From Polyporus tsugae (lineage: Eukaryota > Basidiomycota > Agaricomycetes > Polyporales > Polyporaceae), in the NCBI GenBank assembly GCA_024305745.1, contig JAHRBS010000003.1:248001-312000 (forward strand): a DNA stretch of 64,000 nt, read 5' to 3'. The notes below the pieces were generated by a model, which searched no databases, had not been told where the DNA came from, and worked only from the letters and a program-made list of their open reading frames with translations. A program made the translations under genes and the position numbers. How positions within the stretch are numbered: position 1 is the first letter of the stretch; every line of letters starts with the position of its first letter. This document shows, one piece after another, positions 1-11,996 of the stretch.

Positions 1-527
1 CCCAGTCGGGGGTGAAGCTATCGTTGTTTCCAGGCGCACGGGGGTCGCCGAGAGCCTGAGAGTCAGCGAGCTGACCCTTGTCGAAGGCAGTGTCCCCGAT
101 GTCGTCGCTGATACCCAGCTACATGTGTTTCCTTGTCAAAGACAGGCTGTGCACGTTTGTGAGCTCGTAGGGCTTACCTTCACGAGACCAGAATGAGAGA
201 AAGCGATGTTGACGCCCCACATTGGCAATGGCGCGGGGATTATGCCCAGCTCGGCAGCCACTTTCTTGTAAGCGGCAATCTTCTCGCGATGATCTTGAAC
301 CTGCGCGGTGGTAGTGATGAGGGGAATCAGCAGGTTGAGCCGCTCCCTGAATGCGACGACATTGTCGTCGATCTGGAAGAGCACGTAGTGCTGGACTCTC
401 TTTGGGAGGCCTGGGCTATGGTACGACGGTCAGTATACAATGCGAGGGGGAAGAGGTATGAGACTACGACTGACAGGATATCACCCTGGACGTGGGTGGG
501 GTCGAAGGTGTTGGCGGTGGTGGCCAT
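1..527 (-). CDS. Dye-decolorizing peroxidase (DyP-type heme peroxidase), N-terminal part, cut by window edge
   Basis: DyP-type heme peroxidases oxidise bulky dyes and phenolic lignin model compounds with H2O2. Three exons join cleanly on the minus strand: 527-475, 415-178 and 118-1, with introns 474-416 and 177-119. The start is the ATG at 527-525, opening MATTANTFDPTHVQGDIL. The joined frame continues through LPKRVQHYVLFQIDD, a GVNIAFSHSGLVK segment and DDIGDTAFDKGQLADSQ, which is the typical N-terminal half of fungal DyPs. About 136 residues are visible. The distal heme pocket (GxxDG motif), the proximal His and the rest of the family's roughly 500 residues lie beyond the left edge. No signal peptide is seen at this start, and fungal DyPs often begin with a short pro-region. 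Family identity is confident; completeness cannot be judged. Confidence 0.9.
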
Positions 528-2229
528 GGTTGGTGGTATGCAGTGGGGCCTGCGACGAATGACAGAGGTGAGATGGGAAGAGAGCAATACACAGAAGGCC
601 ACGTACGCAGCTGGTGTCGAACTGGGAGAGATGGAGCCGTATCACATCCTTCTTATATGTCCTGCGGACGGACAGATGTGCTCGCCAGATCGGGTAAATG
701 ACTTCTTCAACGGGATTAACCGCCATCTTGCAGTACTGCTCCACCGATATCCCCCGAATAGTAGAGTTGGGTTGTCACAGGGCGCCACTTGCTTGTACGG
801 CCCACTGCTTTCCTCCTCTGACAGGCGCGCCGGGATATGGGATGAGCAATATCTATGCCGAACCTTATTTTCAGTCCCGACATCGCAATTACTGTGAGTG
901 TGTAGACGTACCGCGGATAGAGCTGCACACACACGCCCAGGAATAACGCCGATGACGACGACATCCTCCATGCCGGCACGAAGTCACTTGGCACGCCGCT
1001 AACACTCTGCATGACAGCATATGTGCGCAGGAAGCCGACAACCTGGGAAATGCAACAGTCAAGAAGAGTCGCGAAGAGCGCATGGCGCGCAGCAACTAGA
1101 TGATTCCGTCTTGTTAGCACTGACTATCCAGATCTATCGACAGGAATACCATACCTCGTTGAGTTCGCTTAGTCTCATGTCAATTCCAAACACTGGACGA
1201 GAAATGTATCGGAAACTACGCACTCCATCCTGAAGGGCTGCGCCTCCAAACACACCCTAGCATCCTTCCGTCCTCCTGTCGAACTGGTCTGCCTCGTGCA
1301 TCACAAGACCGGTCATAGAAGCACCTCACGAACTTCGGGACTTTTGCCGTGACTGCCAGTACGTTTTACGTGTATCCACATTCGGAGTTCGCCAACTTGT
1401 GACCTGAACCGGGTCCACATGTTCGTCCAGCTGCGATGCAGATCGACCTCAAGCAACCCCTGCTGCACTCTAGCTGTCGAGCCGCGAGCCCGAGGAATGA
1501 TCCTAAGGTTACTCGCCGACATCGGAAGTAGGTTGAAGGCCGGGGAGAAGTGTTATATGGCCCTGTTCGGTACAGGTACATGAGCGTTAAACAGATGCCA
1601 CATAGAGATGCATGGAAACCCTTCCCTACCACCTCCTTTACCCCTCCCAAGTCGTCGTAGCCCCTCGTTCATCGGTGTTCCAGCCGCCAAAGGGGGGAAA
1701 TGGGGTCTTGAGGAACGCCATGGCAAACGTCAACCAGTACAGGTACACCTGCCTGCAGCTGTCGCCTGTGACAAAAACAATGCCCCAATGTCAGCCATAC
1801 CGTCACACGGGAACAATCCCCATCTTCATATCATCAACTGGGGCAAGAAGGAGAGATACATGCAAGACAAAATCTGACATACTGGGAAGATTCGCGTGAC
1901 TGACCGCTACGAACGCTCTTCGGGGTGAACGAATGCCCTGCAATTACGCGTACGCGTGCTGGTATAACACGTACGTGCACGCGTCGGAACGAAGTCGAAC
2001 CACAGCGAAATTCCTCCACAGTGGGTTTTGTGTACCGCAAGCTTGATATCCGAGTGGTCGAGGTCGATCGGGCGCGTCACTGGGAAGCAAATAGTCGTCC
2101 AGTACTTCAGTCGCAGAAGACGAGCCCACGGCTGTGGGTGACCGTCAAGGACGCACTCGGAAGCGCCTGACCCACGAGGATGGGCGCTTGCTGCGGCGAT
2201 TTACCTTGGGCAGTGGGAGGTGCTTTCTT
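528..2229. other. Gene-poor interval upstream of DyP
   Basis: This 1.7 kb contains the DyP 5' flank and no reading frame I can assign. A minus-strand ORF of 134 codons (1120-716) and several shorter ones have no recognisable domain and no convincing splice partners. I treat the interval as intergenic or decayed sequence. Confidence 0.5.
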
Positions 2230-5200
2230 TTCAAGTTGGCAAACATCGAGTAAATACTGTAACTGTACTGTAGTCGACAACCAGCACATTCGTCGCCGTC
2301 CTTCGTCGGTAACAGCATTGGTGTCTTTGCGAAATCTGGGCTGATAGCCGCACCATCGTAAGAAATTTCTAGACAATCATACTACGGATTCGCAGGATGG
2401 GAACTGACATGTCTTCAGCTACTACGTAGTCCCCCGTCAACGCTGTGCGCAACGCTCCGTTCATATTTCCTCAGTGCTCCGATGACGCCGACCTCAACGA
2501 GTGCCGATCCAGCCGCTACCCCGGCAAGCCCCTAAATCGTTGCATGTCTAACCAGGCAACTCCCCGTTCGCAACACCAGGCTCTCCTCTCATCCGTTCAT
2601 GCTACCCCCCCTGAACACCCGACTCTTCCAGGGCGCAGTCATGGGTACATGCTTCCATCAGCTCAATTTGAACGCGTTTAACGAAGGGATCCCCGGCGAG
2701 TCTCCTACGCCTGCGGATCGTGCAAGGTTCCTGAAGCCGGTCGTTGAAAAGAGGGGAATGTCGGGGCGCGCTATAGGGGCTGAATTGGTACGTTCCTATA
2801 TCATCTTGCTGCTTCCCCCATCTGACAAGAGTAAATTCTAGGCTCGGACTATCAGGTCTGTCCTCGATGCAGGTGGAGTCGCTCACAGACTAGAGGTCCT
2901 CTACACGCCATGCCAGAGGGATTACGGAGACCACACTGAGGGAGCGGATAATTCGAAGAGCGAGCACCGATTCGAAACCCGAGCGAATCAAGGCAGTCGT
3001 GGTTCGTGGCTCGGACCGAGCGTCGCCGGGGAGGTGAAGGGTTTCGATAACGAGGTATGCGCGTTCTACATGGACCCGGGGTCACCGTCGCGTGCCCAGA
3101 TCGAGCCGGTGCAGAGAAGGGCCCTGTCCATGGATTCTCCCGCCCCGTTTCCAGTTGTCGACCTCGAAGGGTCCAACACCGAGGACGATGCTGTCGATGG
3201 CGGCGCATACATCAACCACACATACGAAGGGGAGGTGGGCCTCAATCGGCTCTCGGAGTCCATGCTCGAGCTCCTCACCGTGCAACATCGGCTTTTCGCG
3301 TACAGCTTCTACGTCAAATGGAAATGGGCTCGCGTGCTCTACGTCGACCGCGCTGGTGTCTCGGTCTCGAAGGCCTTCGACTGGACGGAGACGGCGTCCC
3401 TTTTGCACGACTTCGTCTGGAAGGTCGGGCATATGACGGCTGAGCAGCTTGGCTACGATCCCACTGCCCTGGTCGCTTCCTATTCTGACGTTGAGAAGCT
3501 GCACTCGAAGATGGAGGATCGGTCCCTGCCCGCAGAAGTGCAGCAGTGCGTGCGAAACGCGTTCCTCTGCAAGGCCACGCAACCGCCTGAGACAACTGCG
3601 ACGAATCTGGGAGGCTCTACTCTACCACTGGCGAGACGGAGCGCCTGTTAGGCGATCGCGACTTCACCATCTACAGGCTGACGGTCCCTTCGTCCGATCT
3701 GCCACCAGATGTCTTCACCGACGCACCCGCCCCTCAGCCCGGACCCTCGACTCGTCCCCCTTCGAGCCGTGCGAAGCCCGTACAGCGCGCCTTCCTCGTC
3801 GGTCGCCCTCATGTCGCGGCCGAATCCCGCGTCGGGCGGTGGCACACGCGCGGCTACGTCGCCTTCGATCTTCAAGGACAGACCTTCTGTTTCCTCAAGG
3901 ACTCTTTGCGACCTCTCTTTCCCGGGCGGACACGCCCAGAACACTGGGTGTACGAACGCCTCAGGAAACACAACGTCCCCGGGATTGCAACGCTTGTCTG
4001 CGGAGGGGATATTGGTGTACACCAGGCTCAGGTTACTACCGCCCAGGACGCTATGCCCCCGAAGGGGCAGCTCGTCCCTCATGTGCACTACCGGGTCGTG
4101 ATCAAGGAGATCGGTATGCCGTTAACGGAGTTCAGGAGCTTTACTGAGCTTACGAGCATCGTTGCGGGGGCACTTATTGGTATGGATCTTACGCTTGCTG
4201 CTCTGAGGTCGCAATGCTAACGTGAGGTCGCAGCACACTGCGCCGCCTGGGAGGAGGCGAGGATCCTGCATTGTAACGTGGACGTTGGAAGCATCCTCAT
4301 CAATCCCAAGACTCGAGAGGGAATGTTGGTCGACTGGGAGGTTTCGTGCCTTGCTAGTGAGCTTGAGAACGGCTCCATGAAACCGGATCCTGCGGTATGT
4401 GCCCGCGTATACACATCGCTCTGTCGGCTCTGTCGCTGAACTCTTACACCGGCACAGCGGACATGGAGGTCCCGTTCTGCGCTATCGTTGCACTATCCCC
4501 GGAAGCCCTATCGCGTTTCTGACGACATCGAGTCTTTCGTTCACGTATTCCGGTATCTAGTCCTCCGATTCCACCCCACGTGCCTCGCAGGCCTCCGCGA
4601 ATACGTTCATGGGTACTTCGAGCAAAGTGCGAAGGTGGGGAACTTCAGTGTCGGCGGGCGGCGGAAGATGGTCTCCTTCCAAACGGAAAAGCCACCATGT
4701 TCTCTGGTCGGCAACCCTAACCTGCAGGAGCTCCTCAACACTATTGCATACTTCTGCCACCACGAATTCTATAAGCTCGTCGATACGGACGTCATGGAGG
4801 GCAAGTATGGCGTACTGAAGCGTACCCTAGGACACCCGATCCGACGACGAAAACAGGACGACGAGTTCCATGTCAGCCAAGCGTCAGAAGCATGCTATGC
4901 GAGAATGATGGCGTCGTAACTTACGTGCCGGCAAGTTCAATCGCTCTGCCGCCACCCCCCGCATTCGCAAAGGTCGACGCTTGCGACATCCAAACCGGCT
5001 TCCTCACTCGCCACGCGCCGTTGATGTCGCTGTTTTGGAACTTCAGGAGCGGGCGTAACGACAAGCACGAAGACCAGTTCGACGAGAGGGCTGCGGAAGA
5101 GCCTACTACCAGGGCCATTCCGCCATCTCAAGACTGCATGCGGGATCTCGCGGACTATGCCGAGGTCGCGATCGTTACCGAGCTGCCTGCTGTAGTGGAT

Positions 5201-5660
5201 GTGCCAGCACTAATAGTGGATCCCCGTCGGGCTCCGCCTCCGCTTACCGCCGAGGATTCGTGTGCGGATCCTCCTACTCCTTCGGTCCCCCCTGCTGTTT
5301 GCAGTCATCATTCCGCTGCCGTCTCCCCCCCTGTCACTGTCGCCGCTTCTGCCTCCTCCTCCTCTCTTACAGCATCTCCGAGCGAGCGGAACCTAGGGAA
5401 GCGGAAGTCCCCCGGTGAGGAGGACGTGCATGCAGGCGAGGATCCTGGCGCAAGCGATCGCTACCGTCGTGATGAACTACCTTCGCCCAAGCCGTCGCCC
5501 AAGCCGATGGCGAAGCGTTGTAAGAAAGGACAATTGTGAAGCCCGTACTGTCTAGTACCTGGTCGGGACCTCCGCGCGGCTTCCTGGTTGCGTCGCGCAG
5601 CACCTCCCGAGTCGTGGTAAATCTCTCGCCGTTTATTCTTTCCGCGTAGACGTTGCTTGA
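2230..5660 (+). repeat. Inverted segmental duplication, left arm (FunK1 unit)
   Basis: This stretch matches the reverse complement of 16250-19600 over its whole length, including about 350 nt upstream of the FunK1 gene (shared blocks around 2280-2390 and 19440-19570) and about 100 nt downstream of its stop. Coding parts are close to identical; flanks are more diverged. The arms are about 10.6 kb apart and face each other. The intervening genes are not duplicated. Confidence 0.9.
2599..5539 (+). pseudogene. FunK1-family fungal protein kinase paralogue, frameshifted copy (arm 1)
   Basis: FunK1 proteins are a fungal-specific kinase-like family expanded in multicellular basidiomycetes; no substrate is known. 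Inferred exons: 2599 or 2641 to 2787, 2842-4179, 4234-4394 and 4458-5539. The protein has the usual N-terminal region (GESPTPADRARFLKP), a central FunK1 part (YVDRAGVSVSKAFDW, FVWKVGHMT), QGQTFCFLKDSLRPL, the catalytic-loop region and a C-terminal extension with a basic tail ending MAKRCKKGQL. Compared with its twin at 16457-19186 the frame is broken twice: near 3605-3650 (net +2 nt, hitting a TAG at 3649) and near 4865-4920 (TAA after MMAS). The catalytic loop reads LHCNVDVGSILIN instead of the HRD-type loop, so it would be kinase-dead even if repaired. The start is uncertain because a C7 tract at 2605-2611 separates two possible upstream frames. Most likely a pseudogene; sequencing error is the alternative. 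Confidence 0.8.
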
Positions 5661-6968
5661 TCGTCTCCATGAATCGTGCTTAACCGGTTATAACTTGTTC
5701 TGCCTGCAATATTAAAAAAAGACAACTTGAAAGAAATGGCAACGAAGCACCGTTTGAATCTACCGCAGTCCAAGTCGTGATCTTGAGCATGACTGGCCCG
5801 GTTCATCTCAAGGGGGGGGGCCTACCAGGATCAAGACGTTCGAAGTTCCGACGGTATTAAAGAAGCCGTAAGCATACTTGCAATATGTGCGTCCTGGTAA
5901 AGGTCAGAATGAGATCATACGATTGTGCGCGAAAGGTACCGGTGCCCGTCGATCTGAGAACGACGGGAACAACCGAGGAGCTCGAGACGAGCAGTGAATG
6001 TCAAGGCCCTCTGTTCCGGATTGATATGTCAAACATATGAAGGACGGAAAAATCCTGAAAGCGGGTCAGTATAGAGTATTGGGGCGATGTTTGCGGACAC
6101 TCACCGGCATATACGTCCAAAGCGACACAACGCACCCACTCATGACCTCCCGCTCGTCCACCACGAATCCACCGACGTTCATGCAACCCGAGTTGAACGT
6201 CAAGCTCAAGCAGCAATTAATACAATCAATTCAATTCAATTCAACGCATAAAATCAAACAAACATGTCGTAGGTTGGTAACTAGAGAAATAAATGCCGGG
6301 TATCGACGAGTTTGCAGCGGCCCGTTATCCAGTGTGCATGGTGCATGGTACACGAGGTTGAGGTCGACAAAGTCCCCGCAAGGGGGCCCGAGGGCGACCT
6401 CAGCGCTAATGCTAATGCCAATGCAAGACAAACAAACAACACCCCGCAGACAAGAACCAAAATCGCTCTGCCCGCAGGAAAGGGGTGGAAGGTGAACAAG
6501 GACGGATGGCGGGGCGGAGCGCACCAGTAAAGTGAACAGCTACACGAGGCCAAGATCGTAAGAAAACAGTGGGGGGGGGGGGTTTGGAAGCGGTGTGTGG
6601 AGGTGTATGTAGAGAGAAGATCGACGTCGCATTGCGGCGGCATCACGATCAAGTGGGGATATGGAGGGGGTGGAGTGTAGGAAAGTTTTTAACATCTGGT
6701 CAAGAGCCATCAAGACATAGCGTCGACGTCAACGCAGCGGGCGAGCGAGCACAAACAACAGCAACATCGAGAACAGAACGGAGGATGGAAGGCAGCAAGG
6801 TGCGTGCCCGCGGACGCCCAGAGAACCCAGTTCTGCCCCGCCGCCCCATAATTACGCAAAGTAGAGCACAGACACGATAGACAAGTAACAATCAACAATC
6901 AAACTGGGGAGGGATGGGAGATGCTACAAGCGGAGGGCGATGGTGATACAGATGCGCGGGTTCAGGTC
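5661..6968. other. Intergenic / 3' flank with low-complexity tracts
   Basis: No supported gene. The stretch holds a G9 run (5812-5820), an AATTC pentanucleotide repeat near 6228-6245, a G12 run (6571-6582) and the probable 3' UTR of the minus-strand membrane-protein gene ending at 6969. Plus- and minus-strand ORFs here are all under 155 codons and look non-coding. Confidence 0.5.
6228..6247. repeat. AATTC pentanucleotide microsatellite
   Basis: About three and a half copies of a 5-bp unit (aattc) in a row, in non-coding sequence. Confidence 0.75.
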
Positions 6969-9194
6969 TTAAATGCCGGCGTAGGCATCTTCGTCGTCAT
7001 AGACGGTTTCCGGCCGTTTGGCGATAATAGGTGCTTCCTTACCAGTGTACGGGGTCGGCTCTGAAGCGCGAGCGCGGGGGGGAGCAGGCGCGGCGGGCAA
7101 GTGCACGTTCGGGGGCGGCGAAGGCATCTCGGACGACGACAACGACGGTTGAGGCTCAGGGCGACCGATAGTCGACGGTGGAGTGGGGAAGTCCATGGTG
7201 ACGGGCGAGAACGAGCGCTCCAGAATCGTGAGCTCGGGGAGCATTGGCGGGATGGACGGGATGCGGGCCTTGGGCGAAGACGATAATGCAGCCGCGGGAG
7301 GCTGGAGGACCGAGTTGGTCGACTCGCGCTGCGAGAGACGCTGCTGCTGCTCAGTCATCACTGGGTCTGCAAAGGGCGACTCCGGGAAGGCGTTCTCGCG
7401 TAGCGTAGGCTCGACAGCCTCGGTGGTGTTCTCCGACAGGACGTCGGGGACAGGGATCTCCGGAGTATGTTCATGTTCCTCGGTGGCCATCAACGGGAAA
7501 CCCTGGGGCGGCGTAACATTCAAGTGACGCGAGATGTCAGCGTACTGCGCAGCCTGGAAGGGAGTGACGCTCGATCGGCTCATGTCAACATACTCGCCCT
7601 CGACGGTAACGTCAGGGAGGGGCTTGTTAGAACCGGTCGACGTGTGGCGCGAGAGGATAGCAGTTGACGACGCCATAGACGGATGAGCAGAGACAACATT
7701 ACCCTGCGCATCGTAGAAAGTATCGGGTGGCGCAGGGAAGGCCATGGGCGAGTGATCGTAAGGCGAGAAGAAGGGGTTTGCCGAGTTCGGCGTCGCCGGG
7801 CTGTACAGTTGACCAGGCGAGAACGAGGGCTGGTTGTACGCGGCACCGTAACCGTAAGGGGGAGCTGGCATCGGGGGGACATACGACGCCGAATTATAGC
7901 TCAGCTTCTGCTCGATCATGGTCGGCGGACGCGCACCGCCGTGGTTCCAGGTCATCGCGCGGCTGGAGCCCGATGTACCGGTGTCATTGGGAAGCATGAC
8001 CGAGTGACGACGGAACTCGTCAGGGTTGAAATCGTCTTCTCCGGCCTTACGGTTGCGACGCTGCCGATAGGGTTTAAAGGAGCTATATCTAGGAGATGGT
8101 GTGTCACTTACGATGAAGTAGACCACAGCAAACACAATGCCAGCGACAGCGATTACTACCGCCAGGATACCACCGATCAAGACGCCAGTGCTGACACTGG
8201 ACTTTGCCACGGTCGAGGCCGTAGGACTTGCGGCGAGCGAGGTAGCGCTACTCGTGAAGGATTGCGACTGAGTGATTGTGACCTGAACCTCGGTCGTCGG
8301 CTGCGGAGCCGAAGTTGGTAACGAAGCAGTTGTGGAGCTGCTAGTGGTCGGAGGGAGGACAGTGGGCGCAACCAGAGTGGACGAACTGGTCGACGTAGTG
8401 CTCGAAGATGTAGTAGTAGACGATGTCGTAGTCAGAATGTCCGTCGCAGTAGTAGAGAACCCGGTGGGGCCGTTAGGGAGAAGCGGGTCAGTGGGACCGT
8501 TGGGGAGGAGCGGGTCAGTGGACGTGGGCTCTGGGTCTGGGTCTGGGTCTGGGAAAAGTCCAGTGGGCAGTTGATTCCCTGGAAGACGTCAGTCAGCTAT
8601 GAAAACGGAGCGGGATGAAATGTAGGAATAACAGGAAAATCGGGAGTGGGGTAGGCATCTGATGATCGACTGGGATGCACGTTTGGGTACAACCTCTCAA
8701 CTCTGATGCACCTGCATTTTCTGGACACGATCCCGACTCAACGCCATAGAGCACAGAGGGACATTGCACCGACGCATACAAGGGCACCTGAGACTCATCA
8801 GATCCGTTCCTCCCAATTGCTCAAGTCCTGTCAATGTTGATGTAACGACTGCCCCTCCCCAGATTCTATCCTTTAGAGAAAATTTGATAATGCCACGAAA
8901 CTCACCAGGGGGTTGGTCCGTCGTGGTTGTGGGGTCCGAAGGAAAGGGCGTGAAAATGGCCGTAGGGGTGAAGACCCGATGCTGGAGTGCGTTGCGGGCA
9001 CCAACGACGCGACGGTGGAGACCGCGCTTATCGACGATGAAGTCGTCCAACATGATGGCGAGATCCAGAGAAAAAAGAGCGTCGAGAAAGAACGACAGTC
9101 CCCGAACGGGGTTCCAAGCGGCCTCAGTGGGACGTGGGGCTGAGGGTGGTGGACGACCAGATGGAGGAGGGAGAGGAGAGGACAAGAGTCGCAA
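6969..9194 (-). CDS. Single-pass membrane protein with Ser/Thr-rich ectodomain and long proline-rich cytoplasmic tail
   Basis: Not assigned to a named family; the architecture resembles fungal cell-surface sensor or mucin-like proteins. Supported exons are 8060-6969 and 8578-8112 (intron 8111-8061), preceded by an exon ending at 8906 whose donor joins in frame. The ectodomain has a DKR dibasic site, a DPDPDP run and two TDPLLPNGP repeats. A long Ser/Thr tract and ITQSQSFTSS follow, then one strong transmembrane segment (VLIGGILAVVIAVAGIVFAV, written here as 20 residues), a basic stop-transfer RRNRK, and about 360 residues of Pro/Ser-rich tail rich in SP/TP sites that ends EDAYAGI. Starting at the ATG 9053 gives about 568 residues, but then no classical signal peptide is visible; a first exon carrying one probably lies upstream of 9053. 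Divergently oriented to the next gene. A role as receptor or wall sensor is inference. Confidence 0.7.
8464..8551 (-). repeat. In-frame tandem repeats in the ectodomain
   Basis: Two 27-bp units (8464-8490, 8491-8517) encode TDPLLPNGP twice, and a GGGTCT hexamer array (about 8529-8551) encodes alternating Asp-Pro. Both lengths are multiples of three, so copy-number change would keep the frame. Confidence 0.85.
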
Positions 9195-9679
9195 CGCGGA
9201 CGTTGCCTGCGCTGGCTGTATGCGCCATGCGAAATCTGTCAGGGTCTGCCGCGGCTTCTTACCGGTAAGATCACAGCCATAGACCCCAAAATTAGATCAT
9301 AATAAATGAAGTAATGCTTGATGTTTACCTGCCCTTCAGGAACGGCATCGGTTGCAATCAGAGAGTAATCAGAGTTACTCCACAGCGTTTATCCGCGCTG
9401 ACTTTTGTTCTTGAACGCTCTGAATCCTGCTGCCTGCAGGACTCGTCTCCGCCCTTGCAGCTTTCCAAGCCCACCTCTCTCATTCCATACCTCGGGGATG
9501 CAGGGAGGCTCACAGTGAGCAGACTGGACGGCCGAAGACTCCCAACCCGGAGGAAAGATCCGTGCATGGCTATAAACGGCGTTATGCTCGACTCACGTTG
9601 CCATGGCGGATAGACGCACCCCGCTCGCCCACCCTCATCAGCACCCTGTCCCTGGCCCTCATGACGCTCGCCAGCCAGC

Positions 9680-10795
9680 ATGCCCATGCTCCAGTGCCGC
9701 GGGCAGGCTGCCTGGTCATTGTGCGGCCTCACAGGCCTCACCGTCGCCCCCAGACTCCAGCTCGTGGCCATCTTCGTCCTCCTTCACTTCCTCTCCGTTG
9801 CCCGCGCGAACGTCAACCTCACCCTTCCTGACAACGCAAGCCAAATCATCTATAGCCCGCCGGCGTGTGGCCTAACGCTATCCCCGGCCGGCACCGTAAA
9901 CTGCAGTAGTTCGTGGTATGTCATAACCCCCGATTATGTTCCTACCTCGACCCTGAGCCCGCGTCGATTGCAGGCGGATTGTTACTTCGAATGCATCTTC
10001 TAGCGGCACTCTCACTACAACCTCCGGAGCTAACAACGCGAGCGGAGCACTGATACCCCAGCTGTTTCTCACCGTCCGAGGTGCGTCTCCTGCCTCCATC
10101 CATTACATCACATCCGCGGGTTTGTCCCATCCCGTAGCGTATACGATTCATTTTATGACAGCACCGCCGCCGGCAGACAACCTCCCCGATCCAGTGTGCT
10201 GATGGGTGATCGTGTGCAGCTCTTAGTCTGTCAATCAGGACATCCAACGAGTCCTCGGCGATCGTCAACATATCGGTCTCCACCACCACACCCGTCGTGT
10301 CCGTGACCTCGCAGTTCAACTCGTCCATCCAGCCCATCGAGATCATTGGCCTGGTCGAGGACCGCCTCACTACGCTTGCCTTGACCTTTGAGGAAACGAA
10401 TCGGACGACCGTGCTCAGCATCGACTCCATCATCGTGACGGTCTCGGACAACAAGTGAGACCATCAAACGCTGCAGGCTGCTGTGAGGTTTCGCTCACAT
10501 TCATGGTTCTAGCACAGCGCCTTTCGTTTCCCCCTCATTACCCGCCTCGACGCCTCTCCCCACCGTCACACCCTCAATCATTATACCCACACCTTCTTAC
10601 TCGTCACACAGCGGACAGAGGCCCGGCGATATCGCAGCCGAAGTCCTCGGTGCGCTCCTCGGAACCGTTCTTCTCGTTACCGGAGCCGTGCTCGTCCTTC
10701 TCTTCTACTGGAAACGGAACCGGAGACGTCCCGTATCCCAACCTGAAGACCAAGGCCCTTCCGAATCTCACCCTCCGGATCCCCCAAGAACATGA
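9680..10795 (+). CDS. Single-pass, N-glycosylated-type membrane protein, unknown function
   Basis: Four exons join in frame: 9680-9915, 9974-10080, 10220-10454 and 10513-10795, giving 286 residues. The N-terminus has a hydrophobic signal-like stretch (LQLVAIFVLLHFLSVARA) followed by a mature start VNLTLPDNASQIIY. The ectodomain is rich in N-x-S/T sequons (NLT, NAS, NCS, NES, NIS, NRT and others). A Ser/Thr/Pro stalk leads to one transmembrane segment (VLGALLGTVLLVTGAVLVLL) and a basic anchor YWKRNRRR. This layout is common among basidiomycete type I membrane proteins of unknown role. The tail is only about 25 residues as modelled. An open, splice-compatible stretch at 11198-11413 could be a further cytoplasmic exon. 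Head-to-head with the membrane-protein gene at 6969-9194, so the two may share control sequence between about 9200 and 9680. Confidence 0.75.
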
Positions 10796-11996
10796 CTGTG
10801 AACGATCTTCATACGTGCTGTCTTTCTCTTCGCACCTCTGCTTTCCTCGTCGCTCTCTTTGCCCGGTCTGGTCCAAGGAACTGTCTACTATCGTTCGGAT
10901 GTCACAAAGGGGTATATACCATGTATCACCACCACTACGATACCGTACTTTCGCGTCCTCCCAGACAGGAGCGCGCACAGGAAAGTAATATGTACATCAC
11001 TTCACCACCATCCCCTCCTTGATGCATGTCTTCCCCCCCTCTCGCGCCGGAGGTACGTCTTCCATTTCTCGCCCTTCTTCCATCTCCCCCCTGTTCATGC
11101 TATGACAAACCCACCGAACCACCGGAATGAACTGCGGCCTGGTATGTAGCCCCCCCCCCCTTCTATCATCGCCGGGTGAACTGACGACGCTTCGCAGCCT
11201 CACGTCAGGCGGCAGAGCCTTCTCGAGAAGATTTCACGACCAATCGCAAATGTGGCCAGGCACCCGAGTCGACTGCGTTCTCAGGAAGTGCCGTATGAGC
11301 GGACGGGGATGTGGGTTGCGGCGGTCTTGCAAGCGTACGCTCATCGCCGGCGGGTAGATCCCGGCGGCTATCACGACGGCTGTCCGCCCCAGCTTGCAGA
11401 TGCTTCACGGTTGTGAGCTTCTCCCACCTCCGCCCCCGGCCCCCGAAACGACTCATTTCAGCAAACACGGACTTCGCGATTCGCGGTCGGAGCTACCGCC
11501 AGCCCGCTCGTCCCCTTGGAACGACACGTGCAACATCCCGTCCGTCGGCGCACACCGACAGCTACGTGTGATTTCGTGCACCTGCACAGTGGCCGCCGCT
11601 CCCGTCTGACTCCGCAGCCCTGAAGAGGGTACGTACTCTCGAGATCGCCGGCTCAGCGAAAGGTCATCGGGGAGTGTGACGAGCGTGTGCCAGTGTACCG
11701 TCATGGGCTATGAACGCTGGTTCCTGCCTACTAGCCTTCGGGCATCGCTGGGTGGACGTTTCTCCACTGCTTGTTTGGGGTAGTCAAAACTTGGCGTTCG
11801 GATTGTGTGCTGCGTTTCGAGACAGGTCAGGGGTAATCTAATCACCACCGTACGCGTGTTCATTCAGAGTGGAAGGCTACAGCACACACGAAACAAAGTA
11901 GAAACGGACGATGACAGTCGAATGCACGGTGGTCGAAGCCCGAGCACACACATTGAGCAACACCGTTGTACCTATCCGATCTGTATGATCTTCGTA
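10796..11996. other. Interval with a possible tail exon, otherwise no gene
   Basis: Contains a C-run near 11151-11160 and an open stretch after a consensus acceptor (cgcag, about 11197) that reads PHVRRQSLLEKISRP and stays open to a TGA near 11413. It could be a cytoplasmic-tail exon of the preceding gene or chance. The rest to 11996 shows nothing I can support. Confidence 0.35.

Noticed and set aside
193..897. Long plus-strand ORF of 234 codons at the left edge
   Set aside because: Antisense to three DyP exons that splice cleanly and match the family; composition is that of a shadow frame.
3600..3655. Hidden intron explaining the arm-1 frame break
   Set aside because: No GT..AG pair of plausible length restores the frame, and the twin arm has no intron there.
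7683..8321. 212-codon plus-strand ORF, Arg-rich
   Set aside because: Antisense to the membrane-protein gene and crosses its supported intron and transmembrane exon.
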